From Chthonomonadia bacterium (GTDB lineage: Bacteria; Armatimonadota; HRBIN16): a stretch of DNA of 64,000 bases. Both the position numbers and the translations under genes were made by a program. Shown here piece after piece: positions 26,391-35,261 of the stretch (its first letter is position 1; every line of letters begins with the position of its first letter). A model generated the notes under the pieces. The model ran no database searches. It was not told the DNA's origin and saw only the letters and a program-made list of their open reading frames with translations. Location of the stretch: the NCBI GenBank assembly GCA_013314755.1, contig JABUFA010000006.1, positions 1 to 64,000 on the forward strand, read 5' to 3'.

Positions 26391-28931
26391 ATGAAACTGA
26401 TGGGAGCCTTACTGCTGGGGCTATTTGCTCTGCAGGTCTATGCCCAGAAACAATCCCTGCGAACGTGGACAGCCACCGAGGGCACATTTACCTGGGATGA
26501 ACAGGTGAAGCGAAGTGGTACCGCCAGCGTTCGCCTGCACAACCCCACCGCCGACCTGCGCAGCGGCGTGATGCACGTGGTGCAGCTGAACCAGACGAAA
26601 CCTGTTCCATTCCGTGTAACCGCATGGAGCCGGGCTGAGAATGTCTCGGGCAGTGCCGACTCGGGCTACTCCCTGTATCTGGACCTCTACTACACCGACG
26701 GCACGCCCGAATGGGGACTGATTGCTCCATTCAGTACAGGCACACACGACTGGGAACGCCGGGAGGTGCTGGTCATTCCTCGCAAACCGGTAGGCAGAGT
26801 GTATGTGCATCTGCTGTTGCGCAATCACGCGGGCACCGTGTGGTTCGACGACGTGCAGATGGAGATACTGGAGGGACTGCAGGTGCTGGATATGCAGAGC
26901 ACACGCCAGCCCACCGTGCGTGCGGGCAAACCCGCGGTCAACTGGGGCACTCCAGACCGCCTGCAGGTGAAGTTCGACAGCAACGGACTGGTCACCGGGC
27001 TGGCCGCAGGTGGCAAGTCGCTTCCCGGTGGACAGCTGCCCGGAGGCTGGTTCCTGCGCGATATGCAGGAGCCGGATACGCTGGTACCGTTCAGGGGCAA
27101 ATGGAGGAGCACCAGTCCGCCCGTGTGGAGCGGTGAGGCGAAGGGCGTGCAGATAGAGGTACGCTACGGGCAGGCGGGAAACCTCCTGCAGGCAGAGGCA
27201 ACCCTGCGCACCGCGGAAGGCTCCCCGGACCGCGCCGTGAGCTTAATCTGGGCGATGCCGGTACGGATGGACGGGGCAAGGTGGCACAACGATATTCGCG
27301 AATCTGCGCCCGCGGGCGAAGGAGAACACGCGAACCTGATACGCATCAACGGGGGCGCGACCAACATGATGAGCCTGTATCCGCTGGCGTGCCTGACAGG
27401 AGAAGGATGGGGCATTGCCTGGGGATGGCGGATGGACGCGCCGCGCCTGACAAGGCTGTTTGCCAATCCGCAGTGGGACTGGGCGTGTGCTGTCTTTGAC
27501 TGCGTTATCAGCGGGAAGACGCGCAAGTTTCCGCATCAGGCACGATTTCACCTCCTGTTGTGGAACACGGAACCGCAGTGGGGCTTTCGCTCCGCCCTGC
27601 AAAGGTATATTGATAACTTCCCCGACTGGTTCCGAAACCGCGTGCCCAAACAGGGCATCTGGATGCCTTTTACCGCCCCGCACACGGTGCAGAAGGTGCA
27701 GGACTTCGGCGTCGTTTTCCACGAGGGCGATAACAGCGTCGCCGAGGACGACCAGCTGGGCATCCTGAGCTTCCGCTACACCGAGCCGATGAGCTACTGG
27801 ATGCCCATGCCCAAAGAGTTTCCCCGAACGGATGCAGGAGCGGACGACTGCCTCCAGCAGTACGCGCAGGGCAAGATAGGCGACGCCTGGCAGAGGTCGC
27901 AGGCGCGCGCGACGCTGAAATGCGGAATCATCACCGACGCCAGCGGTAAGCTATATCGCTACATCACCGTTGCCCCATGGAACGACGGCGCGATGTTCCT
28001 GCTGAACCCCGACCCCGACATCCCTTCTGACCCCGAGAATCCTTCCAAGGCGTACTTGAACTACTCCCCTCAACACGCCCAGCGTGCTTACACGAAATCG
28101 GGCACGGAGGGGCTAGACGGAGAATACCTGGACTCTCTGGAGATGGGCGGGGAGATGCTGAACTTCCGCGAGGAGCACTTCACGATGGTGGATGTGCCTC
28201 TGGTTTTCGACTCCAGCAGTCTGCGCCCTGCCATCCTGCAGATATTCAGCACGTGGGAGTATACCCGCTACCTCGCCGACGACCTGCGCAAGCGAGGCAA
28301 ATGGCTGTTTGCCAACGCGGTGGGCTGGCGGTTCCCCTTCCTGATGGCGCAGCTGGACGTCTCGGGCACGGAGACCAACTGGTGGCAGGGTGGCGCGTGG
28401 AGTCCAGTATCGCCCGCGCAGATGGACGTCTGGCGCAGTATGAGCTACCAGAAGCCCTATCTTCTGCTGATGAACACCGACTATGAGACCTTTGGCAGTC
28501 AGGTGGAACGCTATTTCCAGCGATGCCTGTTCTGGGGCATCTATCCGAGCATGTTCAGCCATAACGCCGCCGACAACCCCTACTGGCACAATCCAAACTG
28601 GTACAACCGTGACCGCCCGCTGTTCCAGAAGTATATCCCGCTGATTCGGCGCGTTGCGGAGGCGGGGTGGCAACCCATCACCTGCGCTACCGCCACAGGC
28701 GGCTGGGTGGAGCGGTACGGCAGGAACCTGTTCACCGTGTTCAACCCTGAACGGAGCGAGCGCAAAGTGCAGGTGCAGATTGACCTGAACGCGCTGAAAG
28801 TGCCTGCTCAGCAGGTGCAAAAGCCGGTGGAGCTGGTGCATGGGCTGTCGCTGAACTGGAAGATGGAGGCGGGGAAGCTTCGGATTACCCTGAAGCTGGC
28901 GCCCGAAGGGACGGCGGTGATTACCTGGTAG
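26391..28931 (+). CDS. Secreted CBM-containing glycoside-hydrolase-like protein
   Basis: An 846-aa exported protein starting at an ATG with GGAGGGAG upstream. The signal peptide is MKLMGALLLGLFALQVYA, cleaved before QKQ. Residues about 20-165 look like a CBM4/9-type beta-sandwich (SGTASVRLHNPTADLRSG, VWFDDVQMEIL). The rest is rich in Trp and Tyr and suggests a TIM-barrel hydrolase: WAMPVRMDGARWHND, then GLDGEYLDSLEMGG (about residues 575-590) with acidic residues suited to catalysis, and SHNAADNPYWHNPNW. A C-terminal beta domain ends the protein. I cannot name a GH family. It may act on plant or algal polysaccharide along with the DUF4838 protein. It follows the kinase by 76 bases. Confidence 0.65.
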   Translation: MKLMGALLLGLFALQVYAQKQSLRTWTATEGTFTWDEQVKRSGTASVRLHNPTADLRSGVMHVVQLNQTKPVPFRVTAWSRAENVSGSADSGYSLYLDLYYTDGTPEWGLIAPFSTGTHDWERREVLVIPRKPVGRVYVHLLLRNHAGTVWFDDVQMEILEGLQVLDMQSTRQPTVRAGKPAVNWGTPDRLQVKFDSNGLVTGLAAGGKSLPGGQLPGGWFLRDMQEPDTLVPFRGKWRSTSPPVWSGEAKGVQIEVRYGQAGNLLQAEATLRTAEGSPDRAVSLIWAMPVRMDGARWHNDIRESAPAGEGEHANLIRINGGATNMMSLYPLACLTGEGWGIAWGWRMDAPRLTRLFANPQWDWACAVFDCVISGKTRKFPHQARFHLLLWNTEPQWGFRSALQRYIDNFPDWFRNRVPKQGIWMPFTAPHTVQKVQDFGVVFHEGDNSVAEDDQLGILSFRYTEPMSYWMPMPKEFPRTDAGADDCLQQYAQGKIGDAWQRSQARATLKCGIITDASGKLYRYITVAPWNDGAMFLLNPDPDIPSDPENPSKAYLNYSPQHAQRAYTKSGTEGLDGEYLDSLEMGGEMLNFREEHFTMVDVPLVFDSSSLRPAILQIFSTWEYTRYLADDLRKRGKWLFANAVGWRFPFLMAQLDVSGTETNWWQGGAWSPVSPAQMDVWRSMSYQKPYLLLMNTDYETFGSQVERYFQRCLFWGIYPSMFSHNAADNPYWHNPNWYNRDRPLFQKYIPLIRRVAEAGWQPITCATATGGWVERYGRNLFTVFNPERSERKVQVQIDLNALKVPAQQVQKPVELVHGLSLNWKMEAGKLRITLKLAPEGTAVITW

Positions 28932-28933
28932 CT

Positions 28934-29581
28934 CTACCACAGGTCATCCGGTGGCACGCCGCGCCGCACGTCAATGAGCCGCTGTAACAGCAGGCGCGTG
29001 CAACGCACGTCCTCCAGCGCGTACAGCACCAGCGTTGCCAGCGCCTGCGAGTCGTAAAGATACTTCCACTGGTTCCACAGGTACACTGCATCTCTGCCGT
29101 GCATGTTGGCAATGCTGGGGTGGCGGGGCACGCGCAGGTGGGTCAGCAGGGTTTTCAGCTTCAGGTTGGGCGTTCTTAGTCGCCCCATATCGCGCAGTGG
29201 GATGGCGACCTGGGTATAGATGTCCAGATGTTGCCAGGCACGAACCACTGTGCGCAGCTGGGGCAGGTGGTGGACGATGAAGGGAATATCGAACTGCGAG
29301 CCGTTGTAGGTAGCCACCAGCGACAGGAACGGGGCGTGTTCCGCGAACTGCTGAAGAGGGCAGACCGTGATGCTGTCGTAACCGTACTCCTGGGCTTGCG
29401 CCTCAATAGCTTGCAAGGTTTGCACCGCATCGTGCAGGTCGTTCACATACAGCCGCGCCCGTTTTTCCTCACCCTCCTGGTAGAGTGTGATCAGCGTCAG
29501 TTCGCTGCACGCGGGCTGGATGCCGGTGGTCTCTATATCCAGAAACACCGCGTCGAGATAGTCCCTTAGTTCAAGTGCCAT
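28934..29581 (-). CDS. DEDD-type ribonuclease H-like exonuclease (YprB-like)
   Basis: A 215-aa protein with the 3'-5' exonuclease RNase H-like fold. Motif I is FLDIETTG (D and E, about residues 14-16), motif II YNGSQFDIPFI (D) and motif III YALEDVRCTRLLL (final D). It also has the LKTLLTHLRVP segment that lies between motifs II and III in YprB-like proteins. The ATG at 29581 is used because the domain begins immediately; GAGGCG is a modest ribosome site, and the open frame upstream runs through the leader of the opposite gene. It converges with the secreted protein (2-base gap). The nucleic-acid substrate is unknown. Confidence 0.8.
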   Translation of the reverse strand: MALELRDYLDAVFLDIETTGIQPACSELTLITLYQEGEEKRARLYVNDLHDAVQTLQAIEAQAQEYGYDSITVCPLQQFAEHAPFLSLVATYNGSQFDIPFIVHHLPQLRTVVRAWQHLDIYTQVAIPLRDMGRLRTPNLKLKTLLTHLRVPRHPSIANMHGRDAVYLWNQWKYLYDSQALATLVLYALEDVRCTRLLLQRLIDVRRGVPPDDLW

Positions 29582-29669
29582 GTTCGCCTCGTTGCAGGTA
29601 GATGGTCTGAACAGCACTATACTATCACACGCCGAGAGCGGAGACAACCTCCTGAGAGGAAAAAATCGT

Positions 29670-29698
29670 TTGACGAACCGATGCAAGCCAGTTATAAT
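29670..29698 (+). promoter_or_regulatory. Near-consensus sigma70 promoter
   Basis: TTGACG (29670-29675), a 17-base spacer and a perfect TATAAT (29693-29698). The expected start is near 29705, leaving a leader of about 180 bases before the ATG at 29887. Confidence 0.75.
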
Positions 29699-29704
29699 AA
29701 TATC

Positions 29705-29886
29705 AGGGGGCAGGCAATAGCGACGTGGAGATACCGGTGTCACCCCGAAGTGAAGGGTTCCTAAAAACGAGTGATAAGGCGCCGCGTGAGCGTAAAACTT
29801 CAGACTAACGACCCGCCTCTGTTGTTTTAAGGTTGCACGCAGGAGCATCACGCAGCGCACGTTCGCATGAGAAGGAGGTATCCGAC
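29705..29886 (+). promoter_or_regulatory. Long, probably structured 5' leader of unknown class
   Basis: A 180-base untranslated leader. Visible local pairings include TCAC/GTGA around a CCCGAA loop, ACCC/GGGT in the same area, and CGC-GTGA-GCG with a GNRA-type loop. It ends in GAGAAGGAGG, a strong ribosome site. It matches none of the riboswitch consensus sequences I can recall (SAM, TPP, cobalamin, c-di-GMP, c-di-AMP, M-box, glycine, guanidine, fluoride). Confidence 0.4.
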
Positions 29887-30447
29887 ATGTTACGAACGTA
29901 CGCTGACTGGTTACACCGTAATTTCTGCGCAGTGCCCATTTCGGTTGTTGCTTCCGCGGTGAAGGGTGGAATGCATCTTGAGCGCATCGCCGGCGAAGTG
30001 CGCACCGACCACGAGTACAGCCAGCTTGGACTTCCACGCCATTCACACCTGTGGCTGGTCTCCACCGAACACTGCCAGCAGCTGCTCTCCCAGCCAGATA
30101 TTCAGGAGGAGGCAGTTGTGGAGGCAGGATTCATTATCTACCGCGATGGAGATGGTCGCATCTGGCTTGGGATCGAGCCGCGCGAGGCGGAGATGGAGAT
30201 GCCAGTCGATACGATGCTGGAGCGTCACGTCAAGCCATTGTTCCACATCCTGCACGGCGAGGAGGAGACCGCTAAGCTGGCAACGACGGAGTATCGTATC
30301 GTGCGCACCACCGATGACCGCCTGATGGAACAGCACCTGAACGAGCTGGTCTCGCACGGTTGGGAAATCACCCATTTTCAGGCGGTGATTATTCAGGAAA
30401 CGCGTTCCACCCTGTTCATCGCCCTGCTTCGCAAAAAGATGGAGTAG
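29887..30447 (+). CDS. Unrecognised 186-residue protein
   Basis: The ATG is set by AGAAGGAGG seven bases upstream. The protein has no signal peptide or membrane helix. It starts MLRTYADWLHRNFCAVPISVV, contains a segment with alternating beta-strand character (EAGFIIYRDGDGRIWLGIE), and ends HFQAVIIQETRSTLFIALLRKKME. The last 60 residues resemble the short repeats seen in DUF4177-like proteins (LNELVSHGWEITHFQAVI), but this is a weak impression. It is alone between a long leader and a convergent TolC-family gene; the two stop codons touch. Function unknown. Confidence 0.7.
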   Translation: MLRTYADWLHRNFCAVPISVVASAVKGGMHLERIAGEVRTDHEYSQLGLPRHSHLWLVSTEHCQQLLSQPDIQEEAVVEAGFIIYRDGDGRIWLGIEPREAEMEMPVDTMLERHVKPLFHILHGEEETAKLATTEYRIVRTTDDRLMEQHLNELVSHGWEITHFQAVIIQETRSTLFIALLRKKME

Positions 30448-31749
30448 CTACAGATTGCCCATTGCACGAAGCAAGCGAGCCTGTGCGAGGAGCAGTTCGG
30501 TTCGCGCTTCAAATAGTCGGGTTCGCGCATCGGTCAGCGCGGCAAGGGCGTCAATCTGCTCCACAAAGGGCGCCTTGCCCTCGTTCACGCGCAGTACCGC
30601 CACACGGTACGCCTCTTCTGCGTCCTGCAGCGCCGCCTCTGCGGTCGCAAGGTTCGAGCGGGCGGTCTGAATGTCCAGCCATGCCCGGCGCACCTCGTTC
30701 TCCACCTGCAACTGCGCCGCTCTCAGGCTGGCTTGCTGTTCCCTCTCTCGCGAGGTGGCTTCGCGCACCTGCGCCTCCAGCTGTCCCCCTGTCCACAGCG
30801 GCACGCTGAGCACCAGTGCCACCGTATAACCCGATTGCGCAGACATTCCCTGCACCTTTGTCCAGTCGCCGGAGGCGGTCAGATACGTCTGCGGCAACAG
30901 TGCTCCCTGCGCGGCACGCCGCTCCAGCTGCCGCATCTGCAAAAGACGCTGTTGCGCCTGCAACAGGGCGCGGTGCTGAAGGGCACGCTGTATCGCCTCA
31001 TCCACATCGCCTGGCAGATGGAACATCGGCTCCTGCAAATCCGCAGGCAGGGTTACCTCGCCCGTCGGCGACACTCCCATGCTGACCTGCAGGTCCAGCA
31101 GGCTTTTCTGAAACTCGTTGCGGGCGGTGGTCAGCTCCTGTTTCGCCTCCGCTTCCGCAGCACGACTGCGCAGAAGGTACGCCAGTGGTACCTTGCCCAC
31201 CTCGTACAGCTGCGTCATGATGCGTGTCTGCTCTTCCTGCGCCTGCAGACGTTGCTCCGCTACTCCGACCAGCTGTCTCTTCAAGAGAGCCTGTAGGTAG
31301 CGTTCGGTGACCTCCAAACGCACCTCCAGCACCATCTCCTGTACTTCCGCGCTCATCGCTTCGCTCTCCCGGCGCGCCGCAGCCGCCATCGCCTGCAGTC
31401 GCCCACCGGTGAACAGCGGCACAGCCAGCTTCATCTGTGCGGAGGCGAACCCGTCACGCTCCGCCATGCGCATCGAGTCGGGCATCGCTCCTGGCGCCGA
31501 GGATAGCATGTTCGTCACCGTTCCCTGCGCCAGCCAACCCGACACCGACACCTGTGGCGACAACATGCCAGCGGTCGCCCGCGCCCGCACGGATGCAGTA
31601 TCCCGCCTCGCCACCACCGCTTGCAGACGGGGGTTCGTCCGCTCCGCCTGCGCAATGGCATCTTGAAGGCTGAGGGGAACCTGCCCCCACGACGGCAAAC
31701 AAAAAGCCACCACCAGAACCGCTTCCAGCACTCTGTGCAAGCGCACCAT
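30448..31749 (-). CDS. TolC-family outer membrane efflux protein
   Basis: A 433-aa periplasmic-tunnel/outer-membrane protein. The signal peptide ends near LPSWGQ. Two internally repeated halves of OEP type follow, each with long coiled helices (for example EVQEMVLEVRLEVTERYLQALL and AAQLQVENEVRRAWLDIQTARSNLATAEAALQDAEEAYRVA) and a strand segment. It implies a diderm envelope. No adjacent inner-membrane pump or adaptor is present, so the partner is encoded elsewhere. CTGGAGGTGT precedes the ATG. Confidence 0.92.
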   Translation of the reverse strand: MVRLHRVLEAVLVVAFCLPSWGQVPLSLQDAIAQAERTNPRLQAVVARRDTASVRARATAGMLSPQVSVSGWLAQGTVTNMLSSAPGAMPDSMRMAERDGFASAQMKLAVPLFTGGRLQAMAAAARRESEAMSAEVQEMVLEVRLEVTERYLQALLKRQLVGVAEQRLQAQEEQTRIMTQLYEVGKVPLAYLLRSRAAEAEAKQELTTARNEFQKSLLDLQVSMGVSPTGEVTLPADLQEPMFHLPGDVDEAIQRALQHRALLQAQQRLLQMRQLERRAAQGALLPQTYLTASGDWTKVQGMSAQSGYTVALVLSVPLWTGGQLEAQVREATSREREQQASLRAAQLQVENEVRRAWLDIQTARSNLATAEAALQDAEEAYRVAVLRVNEGKAPFVEQIDALAALTDARTRLFEARTELLLAQARLLRAMGNL

Positions 31750-31886
31750 ACACCTCCAGAGAAGGTCAATATTTCTATAGGCAATAGAATAATACGCGAA
31801 TATTGTATCGCCATGTGGCAGCGGGAGTCAAGCTCCGGCAGAATCTGTAGGCAGCCCCGCAACCGGAATCTGCGACTTTGGAGTGC

Positions 31887-32128
31887 TGAAGCTTGCTTCA
31901 ACAACCCCTAACCTGCGCCAGCAGGTTTTGCCATGTGTTGCCTGCGACTTTCAGTCGCAAGGTTGAGGTAAAAAAAGCAACCCTGCAACTGGTGGAAGTT
32001 GCGGGCTACCCAAAACAAAGCCTCCTGCGGAGGCTGTAACCTGCTTGAGCAGGTTTCGTTCTGTGTAGCTTGCGATTTTTCCAAGCGCAAGGGCAGGGCG
32101 ACAAGTGTGCTGAAGCACGGCTTCAGCA
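31887..32128. repeat. Array of eight different perfect hairpins
   Basis: The gap 31750-32182 has no gene. Eight perfect short palindromes follow one another: TGAAGC (31887-31900), AACCTGC (31910-31927), TGCGACT (31943-31959), GCAACT (31985-32002), AGCCTCC (32019-32035), AACCTGC again (32038-32055), CTTGCG (32069-32091) and TGCTGAAGC (32108-32128). Loops are 2-11 bases. The first and last share the GAAGC/GCTTC core, and the second and sixth have the same stem with different loops. Compensatory differences between them suggest selection for pairing. Confidence 0.8.
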
Positions 32129-32182
32129 CTCCATATATCTCAGCATAAATGGTACGGAGTGAAGTCTCCGGTGCACAGATGA

Positions 32183-33118
32183 TTACTCACCGGAAGTTTT
32201 GCGCTCAGACGCTCGGGGATGGGCTTTGCGGTAGACCTCTTTCAGCCGTTCGCGGCTGACGTGCGTGTAGATTTGGGTGGTGGTCAGCTGGGCATGTCCA
32301 AGCAGTTCCTGTACTGTACGCAGGTCGGCGCCGCTGTCCAGCAGGTGCGTGGCGAAGGAGTGGCGCAGAGAGTGTGGCGATGGCTTAAAATCACCGCTAC
32401 CGGCGCCCACATATCTGTCCACAATCCGGCGTACACTGCGGTCGGTCAGGCGAGTGCCTCGCCCGTTCAGAAACAGCCATCCTTCGTCGGGTGTTTTGCT
32501 CTTTGCCAGCAGGACGGGGCGTGCTCGTTGCAGGTACTCGCCCAACGCCTCGTGTGCTGCCCTCCCGAAGAGCACCAGGCGCATCTTGTTCCCCTTGCCC
32601 ATGACGCGGATGGTGTGCTGTGCAAAGTCAATATCCTGCAGGCGCAGATTCGTCAGCTCCCCCACGCGCATGCCGGTCGCGTAGAGCAGTTCCAGCACCG
32701 CACGGTCGCGCACCGAGAGCGGGTCGTCTCCGGTGGGCGCAGTGAGCAAACGCTCTACCTCACCCTGGCTCAGCACGCGAGGTAACTGCTGGTCGTGTCG
32801 GGGTGTGCCAACCGCCTGCGCCGGGTTGTGCTTTATCACTCCCTGTGCCTGCAGGTATTTGAAGAAGGCGCGCAGGGCAGCGATTTTGCGCTCGACACTG
32901 CGCGGCGACATCGCCAGCCGATGCAGTTCCGCCAGAAACGCGCGAATGGTGGCGGGTTGGACATCCGCCCAGCCTATCTGGGGAAAGTGCCCCTCCAGGA
33001 ACTGCGCAAACTGCACGATGTCGCGGGCGTACGCACGCAGGGTATGCTCCGACGCACGGCGGCGGTGCTGAAGGTCCAGCACAAAGGCGTCTATCCACGC
33101 ATATCGGTTGTCGCTCAT
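32183..33118 (-). CDS. xerC: Tyrosine recombinase XerC/XerD-type
   Basis: A 311-aa site-specific recombinase that resolves chromosome dimers at dif. The N-terminal SAM-like DNA-binding domain covers about residues 1-95, with EHTLRAYARDIVQFAQFL. The catalytic residues are in place: Arg in ATGMRVGEL, Lys in GKGNKMRLVLFG, His-x-x-Arg in HSLRHSFATHLLDSG, His in LLGHAQLTTTQIYTH, with the nucleophilic Tyr in QIYTHV. It is coupled to trmFO by an ATGA overlap, a pairing common in Firmicutes-like genomes, which supports housekeeping XerC rather than an integrase. Confidence 0.92.
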   Translation of the reverse strand: MSDNRYAWIDAFVLDLQHRRRASEHTLRAYARDIVQFAQFLEGHFPQIGWADVQPATIRAFLAELHRLAMSPRSVERKIAALRAFFKYLQAQGVIKHNPAQAVGTPRHDQQLPRVLSQGEVERLLTAPTGDDPLSVRDRAVLELLYATGMRVGELTNLRLQDIDFAQHTIRVMGKGNKMRLVLFGRAAHEALGEYLQRARPVLLAKSKTPDEGWLFLNGRGTRLTDRSVRRIVDRYVGAGSGDFKPSPHSLRHSFATHLLDSGADLRTVQELLGHAQLTTTQIYTHVSRERLKEVYRKAHPRASERKTSGE

Positions 33119-34428
33119 GCCTCCAGCTCCTGCAAAAACCGTTGCAGGGAGCGCTGTGCTCGCTCGACCTTCATCGCGATGCGCTGGTGGCGGTCGCGCA
33201 CCGGCGGTTCTGGTTCGGGCAGTAAGCCAAAGTTCGCGTTCATCGGCTGGAAGTCCTTGCCGGCGTAGTGGCTGATATAGTCCAGCAGTGCGCCCATCAT
33301 AGTATCCGGGGGTAGCGACACAGCAGGCAATCCGCGTACCAGCCTCGCCGCGTTCAGCCCGGCAACGATACCGCACATCGCGCTTTCAATATAGCCTTCC
33401 ACGCCCGTAATCTGCCCGGCGAAGAAGATGCCGGGGTCACTGCGCAGTTGCAGGGTCGGCTCCAGCAGGGAGGGCGAATGGATGTAGGTGTTTCGATGCA
33501 TCACCCCGTAGCGCACAAACTCGGCGTTTTCCAGACCGGGTATCAGCCGAAACACGCGCTTCTGCTCGCCCCATTTCATGCGTGTCTGGCATCCTACCAG
33601 CCCGTACAGCGTGCCCTGCAGGTTCTCCTGGCGCAGCTGCACCACCGCGTAGGGACGTTTGCCGGTGCGTGGGTCAATCAGCCCGACCGGCTTGAAGCGA
33701 CTGAAGCGGAGAGCTTCCCTGCCCCGTGCGGCAATCTCCTCGATGGGCAGACAGCCCTCAAAGTAACGCGCCTCTTCGAAGTCGTGAGGTTGTATCGTCT
33801 CTGCCGAGAGCAGGGCATCCACAAAGGCTTCATACTCCTCCCGCGTCATGGGGCAGTTCAGATAAGCCGCCTCGCCCTTGCCGTAGCGCGAGGCAACAAA
33901 GATACGCTCCATGTTCAACGTCAGGGCGTCGACGATGGGCGACACCGCATCGTAAAAGTACAGTCGCTGGCTACCTGTCAACCGCCCAATCGCCTGCGCC
34001 AGCGCATCAGAGGTCAGCGGACCGGTGGCGAGGATCAGCGGGCGGCTGTCGGGAATGTCGGTGATCTCTTCCCGCACGATTTCCACCAGCGGGTGCGCCT
34101 CCAGCCGACGGGTGACTATCTGTGCAAACACCTCGCGGTCTACTGCCAGCGCCTCGCCTGCGGGCACTGCGGCTTCTTCGGCGCACTCCAGCACCAGCGA
34201 ACCGAACTGGCGCATCTCCCACTTCAAAAGCCCCGACGCCGTGCTGAGCAGATTGGACTTGAAGGAGTTAGAGCATACCGGCTCCGCCAGGTACGGTGTC
34301 TGGTGAACAGGCGTCTGGCGCACGGGGCGCATTTCAAACAGGCGTACGCGCACCCCTGCTTTTGCCGCCGCCCATGCGGCTTCTGCTCCCGCAAATCCAC
34401 CACCGACAATGGTTACGCCCTTCTCCAT
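33115..34428 (-). CDS. trmFO: Methylenetetrahydrofolate-tRNA-(uracil-5-)-methyltransferase TrmFO
   Basis: A 437-aa flavoprotein that makes m5U54 in the T loop of tRNA from methylene-THF and a reduced flavin. It is GidA-like: VTIVGGGFAGAEAAWAAAKAG (FAD motif, residues about 5-25), LFEMRPVRQTPVHQT, LAEPVCSNSFKS and the C-terminal AGQITGVEGYIESAMCGIVAGLNAA. The conserved Cys of the NCPMTREEYEAF segment is present. It is read leftward into xerC with a 4-base overlap. Confidence 0.96.
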   Translation of the reverse strand: MEKGVTIVGGGFAGAEAAWAAAKAGVRVRLFEMRPVRQTPVHQTPYLAEPVCSNSFKSNLLSTASGLLKWEMRQFGSLVLECAEEAAVPAGEALAVDREVFAQIVTRRLEAHPLVEIVREEITDIPDSRPLILATGPLTSDALAQAIGRLTGSQRLYFYDAVSPIVDALTLNMERIFVASRYGKGEAAYLNCPMTREEYEAFVDALLSAETIQPHDFEEARYFEGCLPIEEIAARGREALRFSRFKPVGLIDPRTGKRPYAVVQLRQENLQGTLYGLVGCQTRMKWGEQKRVFRLIPGLENAEFVRYGVMHRNTYIHSPSLLEPTLQLRSDPGIFFAGQITGVEGYIESAMCGIVAGLNAARLVRGLPAVSLPPDTMMGALLDYISHYAGKDFQPMNANFGLLPEPEPPVRDRHQRIAMKVERAQRSLQRFLQELEA

Positions 34429-34604
34429 CCGGTCTCTACCCCCGGCACTACATGGTGCATTCAGTATACCCTACTCCTCTTTGTAACCAGCCTCCTCTTG
34501 GTTTCATCATATACAATGCGGGAGCGGGATACCGATTGCAACAGCAGAGAGATGCAACACGGCGAGGTCACTCTCGCGTAATTTCAAGAGGAGATGAATC
34601 ATCT

Positions 34605-35204
34605 ATGGATCAGCGTAAACGTGCCTTCACGCTCATAGAGCTGCTGGTCGTTATCGCCATTATCGCTGTGCTGGCGGGGATACTGTTTCCCGTGTTTGCC
34701 CAGGTGCGAGCGAACGCCCGGCGCACCGCCTGCATGAGCCAGCTGCGCCAGATTGGTATGTCTGCAAGAATGTACCTGCAGGACTATGATGCTCTGCCCC
34801 CACGATTAAGTGCACTCTATCCCGCCTACCAGCCCGCAACGCAGCTGTTCATTTGCCCATCCGACCCCCAAAAGGGACAGCACGAGGGCAATCCCCGCCT
34901 CGAGGGCACGCTGTATCTACCGACAGGCGTGAGCTATGACTACGTGCCCAACTGGGGCGTGGCGCACGAGCTGGGCTGGTGGAAACCGTTCCCCGATTAC
35001 GGCGAGGGCAAGTGGGGAGAGCAAACGCCCCTTGCCGATTGCAACTGGCACTGGGCGACCTACTTCAAACTGGAAAACCGGCGCGACACACCGCCATCCG
35101 GGCGACGAGGCTGGGTGCTGGTGCTGTTGCAGTCGGGCACGGTCAAAGCAGTGCATCTGTCCACATATCCCGACAGGTTCAGCCCCGACGGAGGCGCAGG
35201 ATAA
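34605..35204 (+). CDS. Prepilin-type N-terminal cleavage/methylation protein
   Basis: A 199-aa pseudopilin-like protein. The leader [20 protein letters not shown] has Ala in place of the usual Gly before the cleaved Phe, a tolerated change at the -1 position. A hydrophobic helix and FPVFAQVRANARRTACMSQLRQIGMSARMYLQDYD follow, strongly like the larger family member at 6778-7629. The C-terminal part is shorter and lacks an obvious H-X9-DG motif. AAGAGGAG precedes the ATG at 34605 at good spacing. It is divergent from trmFO. Confidence 0.85.
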   Translation: MDQRKRAFTLIELLVVIAIIAVLAGILFPVFAQVRANARRTACMSQLRQIGMSARMYLQDYDALPPRLSALYPAYQPATQLFICPSDPQKGQHEGNPRLEGTLYLPTGVSYDYVPNWGVAHELGWWKPFPDYGEGKWGEQTPLADCNWHWATYFKLENRRDTPPSGRRGWVLVLLQSGTVKAVHLSTYPDRFSPDGGAG

Positions 35205-35261
35205 CCCTCCACCACCGCGAATAGTTAACCGTATCATCTTTCTCAGGAGGGTTATTCTGAC

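Noticed and set aside
31887-32128. CRISPR array
   Set aside because: The palindromes have different sequences, uneven spacing and no constant repeat, and there are no cas genes nearby.
32183-33118. Phage or island integrase
   Set aside because: It is coupled to trmFO, has no adjacent tRNA attachment site or phage genes, and has housekeeping XerC length and motifs.
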